DNA of 64,000 nucleotides from Ascidia mentula. Lineage: Eukaryota > Chordata > Ascidiacea > Phlebobranchia > Ascidiidae. The number at the start of each line of letters is the position of its first letter. Within the stretch, counting starts at the first letter, position 1. The notes under the pieces were generated by a model, which was given only the letters and a program-made list of their open reading frames with translations, searched no databases and was not told where the DNA came from. Positions 36,969 to 53,600 of this stretch are shown here, in pieces. Made by a program: the position numbers and the translations under genes. The stretch lies in NCBI GenBank assembly GCA_947561715.1, contig OX387203.1:434001-498000 (forward strand). The letters run 5' to 3'.

Positions 36969-39900
36969 CTACCGCGAAATATCCCCTGCGGAAAATAAAT
37001 AAATGAATGAAAAATTGAAAAAAATAACACGAAATTATACGTACTGAGATAACCACGTGGTTTCCATTACAACAAAAACAACGTCAGCATATTTTAATCA
37101 TATTTGTAACCGTGTGTTACTAAATCTACGCGTTATCAACGATATACTTACTGGGCAGGTAGCATTTCGAGTATCCACCATAGCTCTGTGCAAGCCAGCA
37201 ACACGCCATTGCCAAACAATCGGCCATATTATTGACGTGATCTCCACAAGATACACTTGCTCCATCAGGGGAATAACCACATCCAACACCACCACTCTTC
37301 GCAATAAATTACGCAGGTTTAGACGATATTAAACAGTACTTCGTTTGGCCAACAAAATTGGTAATTTTGTTTTTAACTGCGTACAGGTACAGCCCAGTGC
37401 TGTGTGCAACTTCGTATAGAGTTAAAAGCAATTTAAATAATTGTGTCTTGCTACAACAATTAAGCAAACGTCATCAAGTATTTACGTAACAATAAAATCT
37501 TTTACCTGAGTTTGGAACCGGTTGGTTTCTTCTTGTGACGTGGTAATCTTCACAGGACTTTGTGTTTGAAAGAGTGCTTGTTGTTCATTATAAAGAGAAG
37601 CAGCATATACTGCCAACGATAAAGAGCATGATAGTAAACAAAATGTACCTTCATATATCGTTCACATATAAAGGAAAACTTAGAAAAATCAATTTTGTCA
37701 TTGCAAAGCCCAAGGGGAAATCCCAAAACCAAAGGCCGCTTTGTGTGCTGTATCATGCAGGGCTTGATATTTTTCGGTCGTTGAATTTTACAACTTCTTG
37801 TACTTCATTAACAATCATTAGAAATGTTGGTACTTACATGCTACTACTCTTAAACCATTCAGCGGTCTGATGCAGTGGACATGCCCGCTTGATGAGTCAC
37901 CGAGGGATTGAGCAATTAACCAGGAACTTATGGAGTTTTGCTGGACGTTAAGACGATCCATCACCACTGAACCGAAAATTTGCAAAAAAAATGTTACAAT
38001 CAAGTGGATGCGAAAACTTTGTCACCAGTCGGGCAAAATATCAAGAATAAAATAAATAATAACCAGCAACGAGAAGCTGTGAGTTTAGATTATCAACATC
38101 CTCCGGCAGCTGTAATGAGCAACGAAAACTTAGCAGCAGATATTTTCAACAGCTTCTATGTTAAACCGCAAGTCGTTTGTTCTCAACCTTTTTAATTTAT
38201 AAATATATTCCGGCTACGCTTGCAAACATCACCAGGATCGCTTATTTATGATAGATTGTATTAAATTACTGATGAAACTTACAAACATATAGGCGAAACA
38301 GATATCAACTAAAATCTTGTATAACAACATAGGTACTTGGACTTATTACAGCATTAATGAGCAATATAAAAGGCAGTTCAACCGACATGTTCCACTAAAA
38401 CCCGTAATAATCTATGAGCACAATCTGCATCATTGCTAACTTACCTGTTTCAAACGTTGGCGTCCAGCAACATCCGTGGCTCAAACATTCTTCTTCGGAT
38501 TCGATTTTCTTGTAAAGAGACGAATAACAAGGTACTGAATATTTTATTGTCGTTTGAAACATTCGCTGGAACCCGCACGTATTATCTGGAATTCGATCAG
38601 AATCGTTTTGAGAAAACGTACATTAACAATTGGATTTGCGATTGAATAAAAGTCTTCCGAAAAAACAGAAAAAAAATGTTTTTAACACTGTTCTTGTACC
38701 TTGGTTTGTTGCAAGCTGAATAAAGTCCACCAGTTTACGTGCATTAGCGCCTGTCTGCTGGCTCTGAGCTATATCATAAAGAAAAACGCAATTAGCCATT
38801 AAGATTGAGTTTCTTAAAGTTAAACTCATCACTTACTTGGCAAAACAGATCCTGGAATTTTGGCAGAAATGATTCCACGTTCAATTTCGTCCACAGATGG
38901 CAGTGGTTTCTTGGTGGTTTCTTTCACCTACGGGTGGAGGAAGATTTGAACACAACCAACCAACTTACGGCAGTATATGTAAATATATCCCGGCTACGTA
39001 AACAATGCTATCGCCCAATGTCTATTCAAGATAATTACACAAAAACTGTGCCAGCGTAGCGAAAACAAAGATAAACAGGAAGTTGTTTATCTTAAATAGA
39101 CAAGATTGTAAAGCAAAACATATGGGTGTGTGGTTTTAAATGTGCTTATTATGAATAAAATTATTTATCACTCAATATCGTGGGTTTTCCTGTTATTAAC
39201 ATGCTGCGGTAACTCACCGCTTTCATCGCGTTGCAGGAAACTTTCCATGCAGGTAGATCAAGTCCAGCTTCATTAACAATTTGACAGAGTTTCGTCATAA
39301 TATCCAGCTCCGTGGCTACGTCATCGGCCTGAACGATGTAAGGGGTAAGTTCTTTTGTGATGTCACAAATAGGCAATTGCATTTGACACGACCCAAGCAG
39401 AATGAGAGGAAAGACTCATACTGTTAGGTGACTGAACTTTATTTTATTGAACTGATGAGAAAAATACTTACTGGTTTGGATTGTGTGGTTTTCTTTAGCA
39501 CGTTGGTTGTTACAGGAACAATTTGATTGCTTGTGATTGGTTGATTGCGCGCCATGGTTACCATATTCGGCTGCTGATTGGTCGTAGCGGTGGACATACT
39601 TTGTAAGAGTGAGAGCTTGCACAGTTTGGCAGATCCGAACCAGCAGAGTACGACATTACGGTTCAAAATATTTTGAGATGCAGGATTGTTTTGCTGATAA
39701 ACCTGTCAATAAAATGCCATTTAAAACATACTTAACAGTAAAATGGTTGCTGGTTAAACGGACAACTTAGAGCTTCAAACTTGCATCAATGTCAGCAAGC
39801 GTTAGTATAAATTAAACCTCGGCGACGTAATACTATACAATGTTCACACACTCACATCATAGTTGTCCGAATTATCGTTGTCAGATACAGGGGGAACGGG

Positions 39901-42753
39901 CTGGTAAGATGCGATGTCTGGTTGTCTGAAAACAACAAGTGTTACTTTTACACCAAATACTGGCGGGATAATGGTAAGAGTTAGTGTCCTGTACGAACAA
40001 GCTAAACCACCTTTTCCCAAGCAATAACAATTTTCACTTTAAGGTGACAAAAAGGTCAATTACGTCAAATATTTGTACAATCACTGACATGGGCACAATC
40101 AAAATTGCCAGTCTTACCCGAATGTTGGAACCAAATCGCTGGAAATGACAATATTTTCAGTCGAAGGTCCAGGCATAACAGGAGATGGCATATTGGCTGC
40201 GGGTTGCGAATTCTCGGATTCCCACCAACTTCCGGCTTCCGGGTTCCCAGAGGAACTTGATTTTACAGAAGAGTTTCCATCCACTTCCTCGATCTTTGGG
40301 CTGCCCGGAATAATCGTCGCGTGCGGACCAGATGGAAGAGGAATTTTGTCTTGAGCAAAGGAAGGCAGCTTGTTGCTTGAATTTATTGTGTATCTTTCGC
40401 CAGAATTGTATCTGGATGTAGGAAGCGGTGCGGTAGTGATTCCTGCGTTGCTTGGTGACGAAAACGTGGTTTGACGTTGGAATAAAACCGAGTTGTGTGT
40501 CGGACTTGGCGAGCCACGATGGGGAACAAACTGGTGAAATTTGTACGAAGTTATGTCGGGGAAGAGGGTAGAAACAGTTGCGCGATGTTGGAGCGTTGAA
40601 GACGGGGACGTAGACGGAGGGTTCGCGCTGGTTATGGGAGCGGTGGTCGTGCTTACAACGTTGGACATTGATTTAAACTCAGTTGAACTCTCTGTGGTAA
40701 GTGATGACGTGGTGACCACTGACGTCATTGCTTCTTCCGATGTATCAACAGTCTCACTACTTGATAAGATTACTTCAGTTGTTGGCTGGACGGCCAGAGT
40801 CGTTGTCGGTTCAAAGGTGGAGGCAGAACTCGCAGGCGACGAAGTCTCAGGTCGCGTGGTTGAGACAAATGTGGCCCCAACTGTGGAGATAAACTGAACT
40901 GCTGGAACTTCAGTGCTTGAAAGGTCTGCGGATGAAGTTGTAGCTGCGACTGTTTCGACGTTCCCGACGCTACTTGTAACTGTTTCAATTTCCGACGAGG
41001 TGGAGACGGAATCTTGGGCCTCAGTTACTACTGCTCGGGAGGTAGCGCTAGAGGGGATCGGAGCGGTAGTCGTCATAGCAACGGTGCTGGTGATTTCGGG
41101 CGTCACATTCGCGGTTGTTGACGTCAGTGATGACAAGAACGAAGCAACTGTTGCGTCTGTGGCGAAATAAAAAATTATTGAGATAGTTTTGAGAAAACAT
41201 CATGCAGGATCCGGTTTAAACGATTTAATGCAAACCAGCTTTTGAAAGGATATTTTAAATATGACAAAGATTTTATTCCACGAACACTTATAGCGGATTT
41301 TTTGCCTCAAAGCATGGGTCTTGTTTAAACAATAAACAAACAGATAAGTAAAAAACGTCTTACTCATATCGTAACATCCTCTGTGTTCATCCCAACAGCA
41401 TTGTGCTCTTATGCACGCCTCTTTGCTGTGTGTCACAATCGGATTGGTTGGGGCGACCAAACACGTGATCCGGTTCGTCACTGGGATGGTGGCGCACTGT
41501 GGGTTCGGGCAAATACCGACTGCAACAAGAACGATTTTAATTGTAGGAAAAGTGATCATCGTGTATTTGATAAGTAGCAAAACGTTATTAGGTCGCATGT
41601 TTAACTTTGTAGGTCGTATTTTTTGTGAATTTAAAATGCATAATGTAATATTTCACTTTAAAACTTTACGACACTTTACACGTAAACTTACTAATAGGAC
41701 ACAAGATGTACGCACTTAAACAGAATTTTGCGCGTCATATGGCTACGCAAGACAGCAAATCAGGCCCATGTATTTCGTTGCCCACATTCAATTTAAGGCT
41801 GTGTCTGTTTTTACGGTAAAGCACTACACAAGTTACCCTCTCAATGTCACAATCTTTCACAAATTTCTATAAATACTCACTTTCTTTTCTGTAACACCTC
41901 TTGTCGGCGTCCACAGCTTCGTCGTCATCCCAGCAACAGTTTTTTCGCAAACATTTCGTTTTGCTGCTTCCAGTGTAATCACATCTGCATCATAAGGTGG
42001 TTGTTATGGTAAATCAGCACATTCTACACACAACTCTGCCCGTTTTGCTTGAAACCATATCGTTAAAGTGTTTGCAAAACGATTGCCTTTGTTCAGAATC
42101 AGTGATGAATTTTTTTACGCTCAATGGCTCATGCACAAGAATTGCAATGCCAAACTATTTTTGTACCTTCCTGAAACTGTACATATAAAGCATAAAACAA
42201 CGTTTTGGGTGTATTACATGACTTGCACAAGAAGATTTGGAATAGTATTCGTACCTTCGTCTGTCTTCTACATTAATGGAGCATTTCGTAAAACAGGGTC
42301 CTCGAATGAGAGGGTCGTTCATTTCAGTTTCTTCTTCCGTTTCTTCAACGACCACCTCATCCGATGTAAAGGCGTTTTTAAATCGTTCCCTCTCCCAAGC
42401 TGCACGAATCGTACCCGATACGACGTAGTTGAATCGGGCTGTACATTCTAAAGAAAAAACGTAGAAATTAGGGGTGTGACTTTGGTCGTTCCTGTGCCAA
42501 ATATGGCGTAAATGCTCGATGAAAGTTCAGTGTAACTAAGATGATGTGAGCAGCCAATGGCTTACCAGACAAAATAAACAACGTATTACAAAACGACTTT
42601 TGATTTTTAACAACAATCAAACCAATACAACAACAGTCTAATGATTAAATCTTGAGGTAATTATTACATGCGGTGTTGTCTAAATGTTTCCTTACCTTCT
42701 GCAACGAACCCAAATCCCAAAAGAAAAAGTATTGGCAGTAATTGATGATTCAT
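36969..42753 (-). CDS. Predicted secreted mucin-like protein with multiple trefoil (P-type) domains
   Basis: Fifteen exons: 42753-42696, 42447-42255, 41984-41881, 41519-41364, 41156-40118, 39925-39856, 39702-39472, 39328-39218, 38927-38837, 38768-38700, 38534-38445, 37966-37838, 37609-37506, 37296-37152, 36985-36969; 868 residues, all in frame. Exon 1 encodes a signal peptide (MNHQLLPILFLLGFGFVAE). Trefoil 1 (about 75-115) ends CLRKNCCWDDDEAVDADKRC; trefoil 2 (127-168) ends CIRAQCCWDEHRGCYD; trefoil 4 (821-862) ends CLAMACCWLAQ...KCYLP. A degenerate one lies near 710-735 (ECLSHGCCWTP). Residues 171-516, nearly all one exon, are Ser/Thr/Pro-rich and mucin-like, so O-glycosylation is likely. 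Trefoil domains are six-cysteine modules of mucosal secretions. I know no named ortholog. A role in mucus or matrix is inference. The acceptor of exon 14 is weak. Confidence 0.82.
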
Positions 42754-44437
42754 ATTCCTAAGATCAAACGAACCTGTTTTTTAATAGAAAAAATATGTTT
42801 AGATTTCGAACAATTCAAACTGCGAAACTCTATACGTTTAAAAAAGTTTTTTAATTGCTTAATTATAATTCTCAAAATGCTTAATCTTAACTTATGTTAA
42901 AACACATCCTTCATTGCACTTCCTTGTCAGCACAAAAACGAGATATCTGTTGTAACTCTTGAACACTCTTGCAATGCTACCAACTACAACTAACTTTGAG
43001 CTATCTTGGACTCGACTCACTTTCACTTCATTTCCGAACTATGTCCCTTCAAGCAACGTGACTACCTGTAATATTCTTCATGTTGGCTGCTTCTAAAACA
43101 CATCACCTTGACCGCAACGCCTTCTAATTCAGCGCGTTAGAAAATTGACATTCCCGAGAAGTAGTACGACCAATAGGCAAACCCATGCTGAGACGGTTTC
43201 GTTGTCAGTTGCACGGTATTAGAAACTACTTTACAAAGGTGTAAGCACACTCTATGTTTTGGACAGGTTTATGGGCGTTGACAATGAACCTTTAGACATT
43301 CGAGAATTGCTCACATATGACGTAACAACGGGGTTTGTGCTGTTTAAAACAGCCGAGTGACCGACAGCCATTCTGCAATTCACAGATATGCAGTCATCAC
43401 AAGGTCTATGTATAACAGTTGTGTTCGTTTCTTCGACCAGACTGCATCGTAAATCTTTATTATCAGCAAGTTTGATTGATGGTATTACAATATCTAATAA
43501 ATATTGGATGAAACGTTTTACCAAATGGAATCAGCCTGTCATCTCAATGGCCGACTTACATCTGATTACTTAAAACAGCGTTAAAGGGTTAATTGGACGA
43601 ACCCTGAGTTTCAATATCATGATAAGGCACAATCTACAACGGAAACATTTACGGTAACTCATAAATTTTGAAATCTAGGCACATATCCCGCCGTTTTGCA
43701 ATAACTACAGAACCAATACCTTTGTTGGTCAGTGCGTCGCGGCGCCCCAGGTATTCGAGCACAGCCATCAGCAACTTTAAGATGGAACATTGTGCACTAC
43801 CTAAATATCCTTAATATTTGCGCACTGTTTAAACATTTATCCCCAAGGCAGATTTCATGGCCATTGGCTGGCGAAATGCAAAAATTACAGCACATAATTT
43901 TTGTTTTTACAAGCAATTGAACCATTAATATGTGATTACTTTGTTTTTCCCATAAATTGCAGCCAAAACAACATGGGTGAAATAAGAAAGATTTATTCAC
44001 AAATGTACAGAAACCTCAATCGCAACCAAATTTCAGTGCTACTTTTAAAGGGGGTGGACAGTAATTCCACTGCACAATTTTAGGCACATGGCAGGCATTC
44101 ACAAGGTTTATTCCATAACATTTGACTATACTGATCCAGCTTTGTAGGTACATATATATAACATAAGGTAATTGCCCTTCGGTGAATTGTGATATGTACC
44201 ATGTCTAAAAAGTGACAGTAAAAATATACAAATTACTAGCAACCAGTGGGGTGGCAGCCTCCTGCTATTTGTGGCAGTCTGTTTGCAGCAGATTCATGTT
44301 GTTGGTACGATAAAAACAAGTAAGGCAGTCATAAAATGTGAGTGAGTGTTTCTGTGAGAAAACATCTAGTGGACATCAACCCACTGACTGATGTCTCTTT
44401 CTTTTGAGGAATATTTCAACGGTGGTGAAGAATATGT
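42754..44437. other. Gap above the trefoil gene; nothing coding recognised
   Basis: Promoter side of the trefoil gene and the 3' UTR of the HP1 gene (minus-strand AATAAA at 44107-44112). The minus-strand ORF at 43252-43524 and small plus-strand ORFs are unrecognised and have no splice support. Confidence 0.35.
44107..44112 (-). terminator. Polyadenylation signal for the HP1 gene
   Basis: Minus-strand AATAAA about 330 bp beyond the HP1 stop codon. Confidence 0.4.
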
Positions 44438-46270
<1,833 letters not shown>

Positions 46271-47330
46271 GATATTCTGAATTTGTAAATAAACATCAAT
46301 TTATAAAGTCAATACTACATATACATGTTTACTTGTACTAATAAAACAAACAAGCATGAGTGGCTGTTTAATAAGCAATGTTTAGACATAAACAAACCCT
46401 AATTTTACCTTGCAACAACCTTTAATTGATGAAAACAATGCAATCAATGACACATACACAAACAGACTTACCAGGTTAAAAGTAAAACACACAAGCACAG
46501 TTTATAAAATCTAATGAGAAAAGACCTTGAATACAGAAAATAACTATTCTAAGCATGATTGAAAAGTTTATAACAGTGTACAGCTTTTCACAATTATAGA
46601 CACACAAGCAGAAAAAAATAATACAGATGCTTTTGTGAGTTTTACTGTGTGAACTTAAGTAAATATTTGACAACAACCCTGCAATTTTTCTGTACGAGTA
46701 AGCCAAATTTACCTGCATAGCAAATAAATGCAAACTGTGCTGACAGATCTTCTATAAAGCAGAAACAAGAAGAAAGTAAATTTTGTTCCAAAAAACGTGA
46801 AAGGCAAATAACCTTTGACCCTTTTTAAAAGAAAGAAGCGGAGGAGTTTATTTCGCGCCCATTTTTTCATCCGGGACCCCAAAAGCGCTGCACGTTTGTT
46901 TGCGTCTTCGCGGCAATTTAAAGAACAGCTTTGTAAATTTGCATGTCCTCTTACAATTATGCTTCTTAACTATTTTCACGTCATTACTAGATACCGTATA
47001 CAAACTGCGTAATTGCATATCATTGATCGATACTGTACTAACCCCAAGTGAAAACTGAACTTCGCATCACAAGAACTCCAGGGTCATTTATTTACATCGC
47101 ACTGTAGTCGAATAATCGTGCCAACATATTGTGTGGTTTTGAAAACATTAAATTTACAATTATTTTCACTTATTCAGCATAGAATTAACGCAAAAATGGA
47201 AACAAAAAACAACATCAACAACGAGAAACGTGTGATCGAATCTGTGTGAAACTTATACGCACGCCTTTCAGTTTTCCTGGGGCGCCATCTTGGTTCTTTC
47301 ACAGAGGCAAGGTGAACAGGCTGCAGCAAA
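46271..47330. promoter_or_regulatory. Divergent promoter region between HP1 and hnRNP genes
   Basis: About 1.06 kb between the two start codons. Near the hnRNP start, GCGCCATCTTGG (about 47282-47293) matches the YY1 core (CCAT) in the position, just upstream of the ATG, where YY1 sites are common in housekeeping genes. It is followed by a pyrimidine run (TTCTTTC) that could mark the transcription start. Motif-based, not tested. Confidence 0.4.
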
Positions 47331-49689
<2,359 letters not shown>

Positions 49690-50644
49690 AGAGTGAACAA
49701 GGCCTTGGTATCAACGGTAAGTTCTTTACGAATAAAATTGATGATGTGGTTTGTGCTGATGTCATGCTGATCGTAAAAGGGCAAAGAAAATTTTGGGTGA
49801 GTTAATCCCAACTGTTCGAACATGGTAAGTATTAACACTGTGACAATCTTTATGTGGTTCATTGTGCTGCAATATATATAAAATAGTAATTGTTTGACTT
49901 TAGTATATTATGGGTTTGGATACACGGGGACTGAGAAACAAAGTTATGATTTTGAATACTGCACCAATTACAACAGCAACAATTTTGTTTAAATTATTAC
50001 CACATGAATGTTCCTAGATAACCACTAAGATACTTGGGTGACTGAAGTCCTAGGTGTTGTCATTATAAATTTAGCTGATAGCATAAACTCTTGTCTTTGC
50101 AGGTAGGTTAGGGCCCAGAAGACATAGAAACAATAGGTGCCATAATACATAGGCACTAGGGCCGCAATCTCAACCATAGAAAGATTAGGCCCTCCTCACC
50201 AACCTTCTAGCATCTAAGAACTCTAGTCATTCAGTTCTGGAATCAGAATAGGATCAACTGCATATGATTAGAATGAATAGGACGACCAACCATGATGAAA
50301 ATTCTACATAGGAACTAGATACGTAATCGTTGTAGTGTCCGATTGGGTGACTAAGATTTGGCTGCAATGACGTTTTTTAATATCTGTATCCCCCCTAATC
50401 TCCTATGATGCCAAGGCACTTGTGTGTCATAAAATTGCTGCCTCAAAACAGTGTCTTTGTCTGTATGGCGACTACATGGCCGTTAGTATTCATATTGACA
50501 AACATCTCTTATTATTTCAATTGTGATCTATGCGTTTTTTCCTTCGTAATTCTTCTCATTAAATGTTTCTTAAAGTGATTTCTGTGTGGAGTATATTTAA
50601 TGCCAGCAAACATCGCCAGTTATTCGACAGGTTTACTTGACAAT
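49690..50644. other. hnRNP 3' UTR and gap to the DCST-like gene (tail to tail)
   Basis: Splice-donor-like GGTAAGT sequences at about 49715 and 49822 suggest introns inside the 3' UTR of the hnRNP gene. From about 50100 to 50400 the base composition changes (TAGG/CCTA-rich words, for example near ATAGGCACTAGGGCCGC), possibly an old dispersed repeat, but I cannot identify it. Confidence 0.3.
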
Positions 50645-53600
50645 TTAGTTATCCGAGATTTCCGAATTAAAATATTCATCTCCGCTAGATGTCGTGCTTT
50701 CGTATCCTTCTAACATCTCGGCTTGTTCAGCTGATGTTGGTTCGTAATGCTTGCAAGCCCAGCAACACCCCTGCGTAAGTAACCGGATTAAACCAATATA
50801 GGATTACGTTTTCTAACTTCCACATAAATACATATACCCTGTGGCGCCCTCATGAACGGTACAATTTCTTGAAATAGGCAATGTTAAAAGACGCAAGTAT
50901 ATTTGGATATATATCCCATATAAAATCGCTGTCGTAAAGTTGACAACACTGATAGATTACTGGATAATCGTTTGACGTTCGGGCGAGATTTACGAAGTAG
51001 GTTAATCAGGTCAAGGGGCCAACAGTAAAAATGCGGTTAAACGCCACAGTTGAGGCAATCAAAGCTTTAATTTAACATAAACAATTACAGGAAACAACAT
51101 GACAGGCATAATGCCCAGTCAATTTACAAGCATTTAGGACCAGAAGCTACTTATTTCATCAACGTTTCAGTTGTTATTCAATCGGCCTTCAACAGGACAA
51201 GATAGAAAAAAAAAATGTTTTTCCCGACATTTCGCACACCGCTCTTACCCCAACTTCTTCCCAGCAAACCGAACAATAATTGATCCGACATTTCGTTTCC
51301 TCGCAACTAACAAGTGGCCGTTTCTCTGTTTCTTTCTCCTCGCAGATCAAACATCTTACTCTCCCAACTCCAATCACACGTAAACAAGGTTGGAGAAAAG
51401 GGAGCTTGAATTGCAAAGCCTCAAGAAATGAATATTTTTGCTGCAAACGTGACAGCCTTGAGTTAAAACTCGGTTGGTTTTGACCTTAATCAATAACACA
51501 TTAACGAAAACATTAAAAAAAAAAACAACACTAATTAGAACCAGGGGCCTCCACGAAAACCACCTAGATCGCAGCCTCTTTACAAACTGTTTTTTTTTTC
51601 ACAAATAAATTAGCAGCTGTATGATACGTGCTATTGTTTAGTGCTATTTCGGTTGTGTTTAGCGCTCTAAGTGCTATTTTTTAAGTGCGAAATACAAATT
51701 GAGGAGATTACGCTATGGTTAGTGGATGAAACTAAAATCTCGATAAGCCACTGAAATCCCACTCTAACTTTGGTCAACTGTTTTGGGGAAAGATTCCCGA
51801 CCCCTTTTCAGGCTTCACTTTACGGGTTGGTAAAAAAACTCACAACCGCTCCTTTCTCTGCAGTCTATATTAAATTTACCCGCAGTCTGTAATTCCCTGC
51901 CAACTTTCGCACCGCCAACCTCACATGCATGAGGGAGTTCTTTCTCCGCCGCATGAGGTCGCCATACAGCATGACGATCCGACTTTTTTCTCGACGCCGA
52001 TAGGCCAATGAGGCGATCACGTGACGCAGTCGCAGGGCGTAGGCGTCCAATAGGACGGTGAAGAGCAGGATGACGTAAAGGGAAATGATCCAAGCAATAT
52101 CGGAGTCGGGCAGTTTGCGTGAACGGGGAAGACAGGCTGGGGATGAATGGAAGGAAGGTTTAACTTAACTATAAGTTATCAGGTCAGGAAAGAGTTTTAT
52201 CAGCAGGGTGAAAAGTAAATGAACGACTTAACGGCACGATTGGATTAAGAGGAAAAATTAAATCGTTGTATTTTCGTTCATAGTTTAAAAATGCGAATAA
52301 ATTTACTGATATAACTTCCTTGCAACTATTTAAGACACACCAGCCGTTAAATTCTAAGTGAAACGACGGACCGACAAGAAATTTTTTATCATTCCTGTTT
52401 ACTTTTAGCACTGGTTATCAGGTCAGTGTTTGACAAGCAACACTATACAGTTTATTTTTAGATACAAGCTATCGAAGTAGGCTGCATTGCCAGAGAACTG
52501 CTTGAATCACAAAAAATATAAATCCTGTTTTATCAATGTAAGAAATATCCACTTACACAGATGTCAAGGTGGCAAACAAACTAACTTTAAATAAGTAACG
52601 TTGAATGCTTGTCTGTTTCTTACCTAAGTTTGTTGTTTTGCTTTCCAGTATGTGGTCGTTATCTTTGAACGGAAGAAACAATCTTTGGAGAAGCACAGCG
52701 ACTGTTTTATTTCCTTCAATGTTCACTGCAGTAAAAACAACATTTCTGCCAAACGTTAATGTCCTGAGTAACAAGAGCACAATATAAAAATTTTCACTGA
52801 AAAATACTGGAATATTCAAAGTTTCACATCTTTGAAGGGACTTTGCTAACAGTTCGATGAACCACCTAAATTATAATATTATTGTGAGTGGTAATAAAAA
52901 TTGCTTCGTTTAAAGGAAATCACACCCACCCTGTAGTTTGTGCCTGGCACTGACGCTCGTATCAACCTTGCCATGTATTCGAACCAAATCCAGGACTGTG
53001 AAGATCACGTGGTCGAAGAGTAGCAAGAGAATGGTGAAGAGAATGTTACCGAGTATCTTCAGAACTTTAAAAACCTTAGAGCAATATTTAATTTAATCCA
53101 ACGATTATAAACCGTTTTCTTTTTTGTCACTGTTTAGTGTGAAACCTTGCAAATAGGGGGATTGTTAGTCAGATTATCTTCCTAATTTTTGCTACAACGA
53201 AATAGCACTTTGGGCAAGTTATATATTTACTGCAAATAAGAAGGCTACGAGCCGACCGTAGGTTGATAAACTCCTGCTTTATGAACAAGACAACCTGCAT
53301 AATGTGTATTGGTTTCTTTCTCCATATTATTTAACTTACCACGGATTTCTTCTCAGCTTGAGTAAGTTTCAGCATGCAAGGAAAAATAACATTTTTCTTC
53401 TCCAGTTTAGTGAGCGGGAGTAGACTCCGCCTCCCCTGCACATTTCAATAAAGTGACGCCTCCTAAAATCAAACCAAACTTTTCTAACCTTCATCTTTCT
53501 TTCCATATCTTTGCGTCTAAAGTATGACGTCACATAAAGGTTGTCGAATCTGATGTCTGTTAGATATTTCCGGTTGTACGACGAAGCTCTGAGTACAGTA

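Noticed and set aside
43252..43524. 90-codon minus-strand ORF upstream of the trefoil gene
   Set aside because: No recognisable domain and no signal peptide or splice support; treated as chance.
49725..49777. Third C/D-like structure: TTTACGA/TCGTAAA stem with TGATGA and CTGA inside the hnRNP 3' UTR
   Set aside because: Only 22 nt separate the C and D motifs, too short for a guide plus internal boxes, and no rRNA complement was recognised.
52553..52819. 88-codon minus-strand ORF around the DCST-like exon 11
   Set aside because: Only the part 52725-52624 fits the family (NIEGNKTVAVLLQRLF); the rest is intron read-through.
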